A stretch of 64,000 nt of DNA. Source: Motacilla alba alba (Eukaryota; Chordata; Aves; Passeriformes; Motacillidae). Within the stretch, counting starts at the first letter, position 1. Every line of letters begins with the position of its first letter. A program made the translations under genes and the position numbers. The stretch is taken from NCBI RefSeq assembly GCF_015832195.1, contig NC_052046.1:43658473-43722472 (forward strand). Direction: 5' to 3'. Shown piece by piece: positions 1 through 13,800 of the stretch. The notes beneath the pieces are model-generated. The model was given only the letters and a program-made list of their open reading frames with translations, was not told the origin of the DNA and ran no database searches.

Positions 1-1745
1 ACTTGAATCAAAGTCATTCTTAAGTTTACTTGTCTTCTTGTGGTAGAGAGGCCATTTGAAAGCTATTTGAAAACATATATTCCAAAATCAGATGATAGTC
101 TGGATAAGACGTTACTTTTTCTGTTTCGTAATTTAAGATTCTGTCATCTGTGCTAGAACTGTACTGTTTTTGAATGGAAGTAATTTGGAGTCATCAACTT
201 AACTAGTAATTAAAGCTGTTCTTCCAGATATATGTTTGCAGATGCCATGTCAAGGGAAACGAAATGTGCTGTAATCTTCACCAGAGTCTGTAACAAAGTG
301 TGTAAAAATAGCAATGAAAATGTGTCAGTAGAGAAACATTGCTATTTGTAATCTTCCTCCATTGCTGTGTATTGTAATTGTAATACAGCTTGCAGACCTT
401 GATATATTGTGAAGACACTGTAGAGAAGATGGAATACAGCATGTACTGTGCATCAGATGCAAAATGTGGCTGCAAAGTTTGTGCTCTAGTAAAAGTTCTG
501 ATGTAATTGCTGGTTTACAGTATATATGATATGAATGTTATTTGACTCTCCAGGCATATTCAGAGTTCTCTTGAAGTTTTGCCAAAAAGATCTGATGGCA
601 TCCTGCCCTTGAAAAAAAAGCTCAGTCCAAAACCCTTCTATATGTAGAAGGTGCAGCGGTAAATCTGATAGTAATCAGTGGCAAATGCAGCAGTATAAGT
701 CCAGAAAATAGAATACTTCACCTGAAACTGTAACACAAACTCTTAAGAGCATTTTGCTAACAATAGAAAGGTATTTTTTTTTATTCTGGCTTTATTGACT
801 TCATATGTTGGATGAAATATAAGCCTTTCCTTATGTTTTCCTACTCCTTTAAAACTAGTTATATATAGGACATTATTTCTCCTTAATTCTGATTATATCA
901 TTTTCAAAATTCTCTATGATAAAGGGAAAATTTGACTAAATTGAGCAGTAGAAAATGTTAGCCTTTTAGAGGATCTTGGAGCTTGGCAGTAGGAGAGAGA
1001 GTCTCAGGAGGTGTCTTGAAGAAGCAGCTTGTGGAAGATGCTTTGAGGGAAATGAATAGGGAGAAGTTATCCACAGAAACAGAAATAGTTCTCTGTTCTT
1101 TTTCCTGATTGCCTTGTCAAAAGTGCAGAGGATAGAAAAATTTCTGAGGAAGGGTGTTCACAAAAAGATGTGTGTAGGGTTACTGGGAAAAGAGGATTTC
1201 AAAAACTGATAGTGTTTGGTAGATGAAGTAGTGAAATGTGTTCTTAGTCATAAAAACTTCAGTGATGCTTCCTAGCTCTTTTCACTCTATCAAGACAGCA
1301 TATGTATTGTTCAGTTTCAGGCTTTTATTTTAGAAGCTGAATAGTTGTAAGCAGTGTGCAATGGTAGGGATCCATAATGTGTGGAAAAATAATAATTTGT
1401 AACGATTTTAAGAAATGCAAGTAAATATTGCTGCAACACCAGAGGAGAAATTAAGAAGCAGGACTTATGGGGGGAAAACTGGCAAGATGCATTCAAAATA
1501 CAAAGAAGCTTCCTCAAAAGCATAAGCTGCTCATGGCACACAAATGAAGCTGTGCTGTCAAGAGGGTGAAAGTTTTTAGAAAAGTGAGTAGTAACAGGAT
1601 TCTGAACTACTATATTCAGGCCATGCGTCAGATGCAAGAGGTAGTTAACTCAAATTATCTCAAACCTGAGATAGCAGTTTAATGATGAATGTGTACTCAA
1701 AATTTCTGTAATGTGTTTTTAATGAATTCACTTTTTATTTTTCAG
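1..1745 (+). other. HOOK3 intron 2, 3' part
   Basis: Non-coding AT-rich sequence that ends in a pyrimidine tract and TTTTTCAG acceptor before exon 3. I see no repeat family or RNA gene in it. Exon 2 must lie upstream of the window. Confidence 0.85.
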
Positions 1746-1818
1746 AGATCCAGCTTACTTTGATGAAAATTGGCTGAACAGAATCAAAACAGAAGTGGGA
1801 GATAATTGGAGGCTGAAG
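1746..1818 (+). CDS. HOOK3: HOOK3 exon 3
   Basis: 73 nt. The first base completes Ile48; the rest encodes residues 49-72, from [10 protein letters not shown] to NWRLK, in the Hook domain. The acceptor TTCAG ends at 1745 and the donor AAG|GTATTT starts at 1819. A second AG two bases downstream would break the frame. This is the first coding exon in the window. Confidence 0.97.
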
Positions 1819-4800
1819 GTATTTGACTTACTTTGCTTGTCTGTGAATCTGTATTTCAGTACTTAATATGATATTGTGTCTAAATATTCTCACATTTCTG
1901 TATTAGGATCTTGCTTTATAGACAGCATTTTGAATTTTAGACCAGTTTAATTACACTTACTTTTTTTTTATGTTGTATTGTCCTATACAGTTTTAGCAAA
2001 GACATTTTGAATTTGTAAACAGGTTTTAATGATTTAAAAGGAAAATATTAAAGTAAATTTTGTACATTAATTACCTCTTGTTTTTCAAATATTGAATGAG
2101 AGATTTTTTTTTGATGCACAGTGTGAAAGCAGCTTTTAAAAAACTAGCTTTTTTGAGAAGCAGCTCGTTAAAAATAGGAACATAATAAGCAATATATTTA
2201 AAGAAAAATGGCAAGATGTTGCTTTACTTTGTCAGCTCTGCAGAGCTACTGAGTTTTAGGGGAGGAAGTCGTGTTTTTTCTGTGATTCTACTCAGCATGA
2301 TTTTTAATCATAGTCTGTTTGCTGGGTCATTTATATTGCTAGGCATTCTAGCACTTCTCTGCAAACCTGAAGGAGACAGAATTTACAAGAACTATGAATG
2401 AGGAACATTTTGCTTTAGAATGTGAAGAACACAGTCTCACATGCAGATGTTAGTGTAGTTTTTGACTAGTATTCTTCAGAGCATGATCTATGTGCTTTTC
2501 TAAATTTCCATTTTCAGCCTGACTAATCTGGGGGAAGAAAAATAGTTAAGAATTTACTGTTAGTTCTTGTTTCCTGTAAAACCATTTTGTTCCAGCTGCC
2601 AAAACTCATTCTGAGCATCTGGGGAAAGACTAAAATTGTGAGATGCTGTAGTACTTACAGGCTTGTCTACATCACTTTCTGAATTGCAGGGATGCTCAGA
2701 GACAGAATGCTGCCTGAGACAAAGATGGAGCACACCACTGCTGTTTATGTTTTGACTGGGCCAGGAAACATGTATCAGCATAGTTTCTGCTGTCTGACCA
2801 GCTGTGTGAAGTCTGGAATGTGTTAGAATGTTTTGTCTACTAGGGCTGCCAGCAAAAGTGAGGGTACATTGATGAGGATGTATTGAGTGACTGCTGATTA
2901 AGAAACATGATCCCTAAAAAACCTTTAGGACTCCTTTGGCATCTGCGGCATGTAGAGCACTTAATATAAATTAATTTCTCAAAGAATTGTATGGAATTGC
3001 AAGTGAACAGCTGGATGCAAGGTCTTACTTTTCTGTAAAATATTTTTTTGGATTTTTTTCCTAAGGAATATTGAAGTCTGGGCTGCTAAACGTGGAGGAT
3101 AACAAACTGAGAACTGTTGGTTATAATAGCATTTGAGCTGATTGAATGTGGAGCAGCAGCTTCTATAACTATCGTATGGAGTTTGAGGAATAAATATTTT
3201 ATTTTTATGTCTCCCACCAATTTGGCAGATGTAAAAGCTTAGCAGGTGTGAAAAAAAAAAAAAAGCTGAACAATCTAGTAACTTCCTTATGTGACTTGGG
3301 TTGGCAAAGCATCAGATCAAATTTCAGTTTCTTGCTGATGTCATTCCATCTTGTTTTTCAAGTGTCCTTGTAAACAAGAACTAAAAACTGCTTTTTTTTT
3401 TTCCGTTGTTGTTGAAGAAATGTGGCTAATTCAGCTTTTTGTATACATTTTTATGGACCACTTCCCTTTTCATGAAGAATACTAAAAGGCGCATGTGTGA
3501 TACTTTAACTCTTGTTTTTTAATCTGGAAGTAATCCTATACTTTGCCAACTGTTCTTTATATGTGAGTAAACATTATTAGTAGTCTAGTTTTCCAAATGT
3601 CTATCATCCAGTCCTTCATTTAAAGTCTGGCTTGTAGGAGCACTTCAGTCTGTGCATTTTTATTTATAGAATTGTTCAGCTTGGAAAAGTCTTAAGATCA
3701 AATTAACTCTACCAAGTCCACACTAAACCGTGATGCTAAGCTCCACATCTACGCCCCTTCTAAACACCTTCAGGGATAGTAACTTAACTACTTCCCTGGG
3801 CAGCCTGTTCCAATGCTTGACAATGCCTTTGGTGAAGAAATTTTTCATAATACCCAATTTTAACTTCCCCTGGTGCAACTTGAGGCCATTTCCTCTTGTC
3901 CTGTCACTTGCTAACTAGAAGAAGAGATTGACCCTCACCTCACTACAACCTCCTTTTAGAAATATATTCATTACTGGATTTAAGATGTGGGCATCATAGT
4001 TGCATGACTCTAGAATATAGCTTTCCCTTTATACTTTAAGTGCCATGAGAAGTGATAGTTGCATTATCTCATGTGTTGTGATAATGAGTTGCATTATTTT
4101 CTTGTTGCTAAACGTGGTCACTCTTTGTCTCTGACACCATCAGAACCATCTGGTGTAACAGGCACCACTTGTACAAACTCTTGGTATCATGAGCCATGTA
4201 AAGGAGCTGGTCTAGAAGGGAAACACAGAAAGACAATCTAAATGTAATGTGTGGGAGGTTTTGTGAAGCAGTGATTAGGAGGGCTGGTAGAAATTAGTGT
4301 AGGTCTTGTACAGCCCACCTAGCCACTGTTCATGGAAGTACTCAGAAAATGATGGAATCATAGAGTTTTTAAGTTTGGGAAAGACCTTTAAGATTGAGTC
4401 CAGCTGTAAACCTAGCACCGCCACTCTTGTCACCACAACCCATTATGTCACCTAGTGCCATATCTGCACATTTTTTGAACGCTTCCATGGGTGATGACTC
4501 TACTATTTTGCTAGGCAGTCTGTTCCGATGGTCTACAACCCTTTCTGTGAAAATCTTTTACCTAATATTTAACCTAAATGATGCCACTTGAGACAGTTTC
4601 TTCTTGTCCTGTCACTTTTTACCTGGGAGAAGGTAATGAGTGATGTGGTTGTTAATTTTGAATTGTCTGTTGTCCTCTGTGGAGAAGAAACAAGAACATA
4701 AGGCTGAGATTTTGTTTGGGAGGGGGATGCACGGGTTTGGTTAGTTTGGTTTTTTTAGCATTTTGCTTTCTGATAACTGCAGTGTTTTTGCTGTTGCTAT

Positions 4801-7800
4801 ACCATTTGGAAAAAAACCTCACAGGGATGTTTTTAAAGTCTTGGTTTCAGGGCAAGTTGCCAGACTTGAGAAATTGATCAATGCGCAGGAGAGAAGAAGG
4901 GAAATGTTAAAACTTGGGGAGCTTGCAAAATACGAACCATTCAGCAAGCATTGTGGTTCTTAGAGCTAACCATATCTTTGTCTACTGTATTTAGTAGAGA
5001 AATGTTGTTATTTCTTCAGGGTTAAAATTGCATGCTTATAGCATACATCAGTGTACATTGTAGTTTGTGTTTTCCCTTGAGCAACAAAAAGACTTTTCGC
5101 TGCTGCCTTTGCAATTTTATGATGGTTTACAAAAATAAAAAAGCAAAGCTATTACTATTAACTCTTTTCTCATGTACAATGAACACTTCTATGTAGTCCA
5201 AATTTAAATTGTGTACAACATAGTATTTCATGGCTGAGGAAGATGACATCATGAACATAAAACCTATACTGAAAAGGAAAAGCAGCTTAGAAAATAATTT
5301 GATTGCCAAAATTTTGCAGGAATGAAATTCCCTAATCAAGAAAAAAATTACTGATTTGATTTGTGTGCATCAGTTTTGGCAATTACAGAATAAACTGTTG
5401 GTTCTCTGAGGGATGGCATAAAAGTCCCCCTTTCCCCCGTCCTCTTTCATTCAGTGTGGAAAGCTTAGGAAGGAAAGGGAACACATTCAGCTTGATTTCT
5501 GACTTTTTCTTCGGAACTTTTCATTTTGGCATTCAGACTACAGCATCAATTTAAGGTACAGTTTTATTAATGTTTATAGTAGCAAGCTGTGTTGGTCTTG
5601 TGAACCTTCACTACCTAGTCTTTCTCTAGGTTCCACCTGTAATCAGTGATGAGACACAATCCTGCAAAACGCAGTTCAAAGCAGAAACCATATGCCTGTG
5701 AGAGTTGTACAGTGAACACATATGCTCCCTCCCCTTCTTGGTGTATGCACACACACCCACACGCCCCTGCCCACCTACCCGCTGCCCCACCTGTTAACTC
5801 CAAATGGATAAATATGTACTGTAATGAGATATCCAAGGCTTATTGATTAAGAATTCCCACACCACTTGAAAGTGTGCACTAGCAACATTTCCAGAGGTTA
5901 TTCAAGATTTGAAATTTAAAAAAGAGAAGCCAATTTACACAGAGCCATCAGCACAAACAGGGTTTCAGTCATACATGTGATATAAGGGTAATGCAAAATT
6001 GGAGACTGGCTGCTATAATGTTGGAGAAAAACCAGGAAGTTAGATAACCCATGCTCACTTTTTGTCAACAATCACAAGCTTAAGGGCATTTTCTACTGCC
6101 CACGTCATTGGCCTTTCCCTTTGTTACGCAACTACATTAGTAAAGAGAGAAATCTAGACAGACTTACAAACCTGAGACTGGAAACAGTAAGCAAGTCGTC
6201 CTCTATTAATTAATAGAGATTATATATGACAAGTGAGAATAAAAGAAAACCAGGAGAGAATATCAAGCAACCATTAAGTCTTACGGTGAGGGTAGATGAC
6301 ATGATCTCTGCTTTCATTCCAGTCAGTTTATTGGGTTAATGCTGTGTAATAAGGGCCAGTGTCATACTGAGCACTGTCTGCTTAGTATGTAGTGCTATAC
6401 TAAGCCAAGATGGCTGTTAGCAGAGAGGGTAATGATATTTTAAGATAGAGAACACCCACACAACTCTGGTGTGGGTATTAGTGAAATATAGGTGTTCAAA
6501 GGACTGAGAATATTGAGGTTGCATCAGTATTCTCAGATGGGAAGGAGATTAAAAATGGATAGAGGTTTGTCTAGAAATACTTATTGGTCCATCTATTGTG
6601 AATTAGATGCAACATCTTTCTGATGTGAAACAAAGCAACAAATTTCTCAAGTGAAATACAGCATAGTTGTCATTTTTTACCCCAGTAAACTACACATCTT
6701 TTCCAGCAGAAGTATGGCTGCAGGGAATGAACATTAAAGGTGTTGGGAGGGTAGCGTGTATATTTTTATGGAAAAGCAAGAACTCAGGTTGCTGATGCAA
6801 GCAAATAGGCATCCCATGTGGTCCTGGGCTGACAGCTGAACAATGGTTTAATACTTCAATTCTGTCTGTTGTGGTCTGACATTACATAATTTAATGGTCA
6901 TTGTTAACTACAGTTAGGATTTCCTATGTGCTTAAGAAAGTGAAAAGTAATTCTGAACAACTGTCACCTCTGTGACTTAGAGTTCTGGTCTAATTGGTTG
7001 TCTTTAACACTTTCTTAGACTATTGGTTTCGTTAGCTGTTGAGGTCTTAGTTTCATATGCTTTGACATCATAAACATTGCTAGAACTACTCAGTTCAATT
7101 ACAAAGTACAAAATGATAGTGGTAGTTTCCCTATGATGATTCTTTATCTGCCAGGGGCAGTAAAACCATCTTAAGTTTATTGACTGCAAGCAAGTTAGGA
7201 AAAAAATTGAGAGCTGTCTGAGCAATACTGAAGATCGTGGTTAAGTTTAACTCAGTCTTAGTCTTAAAAGAAGTGTATAAAGAAGCTGCTTTAACCTCAC
7301 AAATGTCTGATTGTGCAAAGTACAAAGACAGTTAATTCTTAAAAACAAGCTACCCTGGTACTGTTGATTGACAGTGGGGTGAAATGGGATGGCAAAGATT
7401 TCTTTTTCAGTTTGTTTGCTGTTCTCTTCTTTCAAGGATGCTGCCCTATAAGCTCTTTTTCATGATGAATTTTGATCAGTATTGGTTTACTTTCAGTGTC
7501 TTGACTCCAAGCACTATTAAAGTTACATAGAGGAAGGTGGCTCTTTGTGTTTAAGGAGTTTTAATTCAAAAATGCTTACAAGGAGAGGGGGAAAGAAGTA
7601 TTTCACAGGTTTCCATTTGGTTTCTCATTTTTTTGGGATTATGTTCAAGTTCAAGGTTCCTCACAAATGCTCTCATCGGTAAACTGGACTTAAATTCTGC
7701 AACATGGCCCTTGCGTTTCCATGGCTCTTTCTGCAGCAGACTCAGGTAAATTATAAACCAGAAGATTTTAGTTAATCAAGTTTGAAAATAATATTCCAAT

Positions 7801-10800
7801 CAGTGCAGTATTCTTTGTGATGATTTGATATAAAATTAAATTTCTTAATTTCTTTAAATTCTTAAATCTGTTGCAGACTTTGGTTATGATTATGCGTTGC
7901 CTTTGAGGGGTGGTCTTGGTTGCTGTTGGGCAGGCACCTAGGAAATAGTTGCAGCTCTTACAGAACCATGCTGTGTTGTGTGTAATAGTACAGAAAAAGT
8001 ATGTGCTTTGGTGTAGAAGGTGTAAACTGCCTGTTATGCCATTTTGGGAGTGACAATAAATGTTCTCATATACATGCTATAATGTAGCATCTCCAGTTCT
8101 CATTCTAAGTTGTCAGGGTATTTGATGAGTCACTTTTCAAGTCCAAATGAATTTTTGTTTCTTGTATGACTTAAAATTCAGTGATTATGGAGACAGTAAG
8201 AATGTTCCTATATCTTAATAAGGTATCAACTTCTGGCACTTCTTTCCAAAAGGGAGTAGATTAATGGGAGTCAGGTAATCATACTGTTATCATTTTGATT
8301 TTCTTGGCAAAAATCTTCTAGTGTGTGTATCCTGTTCCTTTCTTGAGTCTGGAATTTACTTTGGTCACCTCAATTTGTTTGTTGATCATAATGAAGTGTT
8401 GCGTTTGTCCCTGGATTTGAGTATCACATTTCCTAACAGCCATCAGGTCATTTGAAAGGTAAATAATTTCTGTCAGTGGACAGAATCTCCTAACTGGGTA
8501 TTTCTAGAATGCAGTCAAGAGCATAAAATTTATGGTGGGCTTCAAAGGCGGTTAGAACTTGAGAGGTTTTACTCTGCCTTCATTGCATTTCCACTGTGGG
8601 TGCTGCTGTCAGCACGAGACCTTTGTGAATCCTGTTTATATCGGTTTTAGTCTTGGCAGATTCTGTTTAAACTTCAGTCATACAATCATTTAGGTTGGTA
8701 AAGATCCTTAAGATCAAAGAATCGAACCATAAACTTCCAAGTCCACCAATAAGTCATGTCTCAGGAAGTACCACATCTATGCAGCTCTTTTCACACCACA
8801 AGGACTCAGTTATGTCCTGGGTAGCCTGTTAAAATGCTTGATAACCTTTTCTGATAAAGAGATGTTTCCTAATACTCTTCCTGGCAAAACTTGAAACCTT
8901 TTTCTCTTGTCCCATCTCTTGTTACCTGGGAGAAGAGGCTGACCCCCACCTGGCTACAGCCTCCTTTCAGGGAGTTGTAAAGAGTGATAAGGTCACCCCT
9001 GAGCCTCCTTTTCTCCAAGCTAAACAACCCCAGCTGCCTCAGCCACTTCTCTGTCCCAGGAAACAGTGTGCTGCTTCTATTATCTAAATTTCTTAAATAC
9101 TCGAACAGTAATTGTTGGTGATCTCTAGCAGTTACTTTCCTCAAAGATTCTTTCTTTTTTTCCTCTGAATTTCACCTGTGAGACCCACGGGCATTTTTGT
9201 AATTTTAAATACACTGTTTCCAGAGACTTGATGCAAATAGATTTTTGCTGGGAAGGGGGCAATATGCAGTACTAGAGGAATGTGACATACATTCTGTACA
9301 GCAGGAGGTACTTAACTGATGCTGTGGGTTATGTGAGTGAACAGAAGCTACCTTTGTATAGTGAAGTCATCTTGGAGAAATGTAAATTTTGCCAGATACT
9401 GTAAGGCAGGACATTCATTTGTAAAAACTGGGAGGAGGGACAGAGAATGACAAGCACCAAAATAAAAGAGCTAAGAGGAATAGTTAATGAGAAAAACAAT
9501 AAATTGAACTTATATGGGTTGAGACTAAAGGATGATATTGAGCAGTAGCTGGTTTTGGTTTGGAAGAAGGGGTTTATCTCTGCAGAGAATAGATTACTAG
9601 GATACTTCAAGAGAGAAAGGGAGGGAAATAATGTTTCAACTTCTGGATGCAAAGATAATAGTAAGATAAACAAGTATCTAAAAAACATTCATGCCATAGG
9701 ATCTGATTTAAAGCCTATCCAAGACAGTGTTTTTTTTTCATAAATTTAAATGGGTTCTGTGAATTCATAAAGATTTGTAATCACATCTGGAAGTCTGGTC
9801 ATGAGGGCCTCTTGTATAACTTTCATGATTCTAAATTTAACTCTGTGTAACTAGATGTAACTATGTCCTCCTTTTGTGTGATTCTTCTATGATTACCCAC
9901 TTTATGATCATTTCTCTGTAAAATACTCTCTGTATTTATTGTATTTCCTCTTTCTTGTCAAATAGGTAAGCAACCTGAAGAAAATTTTAAAAGGAATACT
10001 GGATTACAACCATGAGGTAAGAGCCATTTTAACTAATCTTCATCTGCTTGCCTTTTGAATTGTGTATTGTAGTTAACCTGTGGAAGATAAATTGTATTGT
10101 GCAGGTAAAGTTCTGATGTTTTCTTGCAAACCTTTTGGCATATATAGTGATTCATGGCCTATTCCCTAGTCTTGGCCTTCTTTAAACCTTCTCACCTGCT
10201 TTATTGAATACTCAGGAGTACCAGGGAAGCCTGATACGCAAATTTTCTCATGTAAAGAATAGATGGCTTTACTGACTATGTTTTGATGATGGACTTTGTG
10301 TCTAATGTACTGTAATGTACCTGTGTCTGATTTTTTTTCCTTCCTCCTTTGCAGCTGAAGTTTGCTCTTTTCCTTACTTTTCTCTTCAGGAGACTGAGTG
10401 AAGAGCATTTCTAGCCTCTCCCCACATTAAGATTTTACATGAAATATTTTAATTCAGGTGTATTGGGCGCTGTCTTTGTCATTCTCTCTTATTTTGAGCA
10501 AACCCAGCACTTAATTACTCCAGAGGAAACAGTATTTTTTCTTTCAGTGGTGAATCTTCAGCTGAAATATGCTTTCAGTGATAGGTCTGAGACTAATTGA
10601 TCTGTACAGGTGGCAGCACAAAATCCATAATATGCATGATCTAGACATTGCTTGTTTCAAAACACTGTCTTCTCATAAATACTACAGAGATTAAGTTATT
10701 TGTTAATCAATTGAAGTACTTCAGAAAGAAAAATTTAGTCTTAGGTCATCTTCAGTAAATGCTAAGGTATCCATGTTTAAATAAATGTTGAAAAGTGATG

Positions 10801-13800
10801 ATTAAGCAAGCTGGTCATGTCTGGGAACACTAAAAAGAAACAGATCAGGTTTTTGTTGTGGAAAATTAGTAAGATGAAGTGATGCAAGCTTCTTTTTGCT
10901 TGGTTAGTATGTATGATGATTAAATCTCTGGTGTCAAAACTTTACTATTAGGCAAGTTCTGAGTGGATTCAAGCTGATTAATTTCTGTAAAGGTATTGCA
11001 TGTTTATAAATCTCACTGGATTTTGGTTTAGGTTGTCTTTTTCCTGCTGAGGCAATGCTGGAGCTGATAGTAGGGGTAATCTGGATTCTACTAATGAATT
11101 CTGCTTATATTTTCCTCAACATTATTCCCTTCCCCACTACAAAAATATAGATATGTATATGGATTTTACCTGATGTACTTAAAAGCATTTGAAAAATGTG
11201 TATGCTAATATTGTTCACCCTCAAAACTTCAGAAATTTATATTGCGTTCAGAAGAACAATCAGTAAAAAATGCTACATTTGCTGTCCTTGTCAGTTAAAG
11301 AATAGAAGAACAAGAAGCCTAAGTTAGCTATAGCTTTTGTGCTTTGTTCTGCCTCAGTTAATCTTGCTGCAGACTCTGTTGCTCTGGAACTAAAACTTTT
11401 CAATTTTTTGTAAATGTATAATTCTTTTGTATTTTAAAAATGGGTTAAATGCTCTTTTTTTTTCTCAAGATAGTTATTATAGAGTCTATCCTTCATATTT
11501 CTTTCAGAGCTTTTGGTGGGGTTTTTTGGTTCTTTTTATTTAAATTATTTTTTTTCTCTTGTTTATTTCAAACTCCGTTCACACCTTCACATCATTGGCT
11601 TCTTCCTAGTGCCTGCCAATTTACCTCTTCCCTTCAGCTTTCCTCAACAGAAGTTCTGTTGTTAGTGACTATGAAGTCACTGTAGTGCTGTTAACTTAAA
11701 CCCACTATTGCATTTGAAAGAAATTCAGGAACTAGAGATCAATATATAAATGCATACCAGAATCAAAACACATTGTTTTGTTAATGCAGTCTTTGTAAGG
11801 TGGTAATATTTTCCATTGTGGTTGATGTATTCACAGAATTCTTTTGACCTAAAGAAAGTTTTTTCCAACAAGAGTGAATCTGTGTCCTTTAAAGTATGCA
11901 GAGATTTTTAGTAGTGTTGAAGTTAATTCTTTGAGAAAACTGCTTAAAAATCCTACCGTTCCACAACACAAAATGAACTAGACATAATCAGAAGGAAACC
12001 ACAACACTTCCACGAAATCCAACCCTACTAAACTTTACAGTAGCTTGGTTTTTTGTATTCTTCCTATATGCTATGTTTTTTGTAAACGCCTTAACCTGAT
12101 TTCTGTTTTTCTTTGGTATTGCACAAAAAAGAGCATGCAGCAAACGCATGACTGATTCCCTCTATATAGTCATTGTTTCCTTATTGCACCCTGTTTAAGA
12201 AGTTACAGTTTCTTTTTATCTGCAATTAATGTGTCAGTGATGTGTTTAGTTCTAAATTTCATATTCATATTTTCAACCCTCTGTTCAGTAAAGAGCAATT
12301 TAGCAGAATTGTCTAGTTCCTTCTACTGCCAATCTTTAATCCTTAATGATCTTTAATGATAAATCAGATAACACTAATAGCGAGTCACATGGGCTTTTGT
12401 TTTTCAGGGTTTTTTCTTCCTTTCTGCATGTGGGCTGTTTAATTACATATCATTGTACTACTACCTCAGATTCTCTTCCATGGAACAGCTTTCTTAGCTG
12501 TAAGATTTGCCAGATATCCTTAAATTTGCTAAAAGTGTGAGGCCTAGTGATCTGAGTTTTTTGCCATCTTATATTTGTCACCTGTCAGTGTTAGATATAT
12601 GTATTGTATAGGTGAAACATTTAATGTTTCAACATGTAATTCTTTAAGAAATAATCTTGCTAAGTGTTTATGTAGCAGTTGCTGGTGAGTTGAGACAGTC
12701 ATGTTTATCTTTTCCCAAATATTATTTGTATCAAACAGTATGATTTTATAGTGGTATGTTATGTTAAGCAATTTGGTTTGTTTTGAGGGTGTATTCAAAA
12801 GTATAGTAAAGTAAGAGTGAATTGCTGTTGTTGATTCTGAATCATCATTGTATGAAAGAAATTGATGTGTATATGTGCAGCGATAGAGCCGTGTATGTAC
12901 CTTGTCTTTATGCAGATTCTAGGGCAGCAGATAAATGACTTCACCCTTCCTGATGTTAACCTGATTGGAGAGCATGCTGATGCCGCGGAGCTTGGGAGAA
13001 TGCTTCAACTTATCTTGGGATGTGCTGTGAATTGTGAACAGAAGCAAGGTAATAAATTTTGAAAACATGTTTTCTAGGTTATTGTGCAGCTATTAAGGAG
13101 AAAAATTATCTTTCTTGGGTTTCTGTCATAAACATTAAAAAAAAAAAAAATAGTTTGTTGTACAGATAGTAACTGGTTTTTTTGGTGTAAGCTTCACTGC
13201 TTTTGGAGACTCAGACTGGAACTGAATTTACTTCCAAGATGCATATTTTCAGTTTTGATTTGCTGAGCTGAAAAATCTGTCTACAAAGAAAAAAAATTTG
13301 TGGGTACACGTTTTAACTGTTTATGAGGTAGATCAAGATAGTTAAGAATGGAAAAATGTGATTATTGCATTATTTAGCATAACTCTTGATTATAGAGATG
13401 CATTCCAGGCATGATTTTATTACATGGTCAAAAGCTGTCAGTATAAGTGGTGCTTGGTCTGACGATATGTCTGGTGTGAACTGGGTTTCTGTAGATTCTG
13501 AGATGTTTCTATGGGGTTGGCAAATAGGAAAAAGTAATGCTGGCAGCCATGCCCTTTTGGGCAACAGCTGAAGATTAGGAACGATAAGGTCATCCAAATA
13601 GTCACTTCAGGCCAATTGCCATTCAATTGAATCCCACTTTAGCAGTCCCTGAAGGAGACTCCTGTCTCTCTGCTCAAGTGGCACTGACTGTAATTCAGAC
13701 TTGCACAAGTACAGTAGAGACCCATTCATCTTTCTTGAAGGTGCCAGAGAGGATGTGATGAATAGTGGAGATGTTTGTTAAAGTGTGCTGCATCCCATGT

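Larger units (their letters stand above)
1819..9965 (+). other. HOOK3 intron 3
   Basis: 8.1 kb, the largest intron in the window. It holds three - strand CR1 fragments (3666-3965, 4352-4635, 8676-9062), a C-rich low-complexity patch near 5723-5795, an A14 run near 3251 and an exon-like open stretch at 4851-4963. The rest shows no recognisable feature. Confidence 0.85.

Noticed and set aside
1746..1748. Alternative acceptor AG two bases downstream for exon 3
   Set aside because: It would shift the frame and lose the conserved Ile-Asp-Pro junction; 1746 gives an exact match to the HOOK3 reading frame.
5615..5846. Overlapping reading frames on both strands around a C-rich patch
   Set aside because: Low-complexity CA/CCC repeats keep both strands open; no homologous protein texture.
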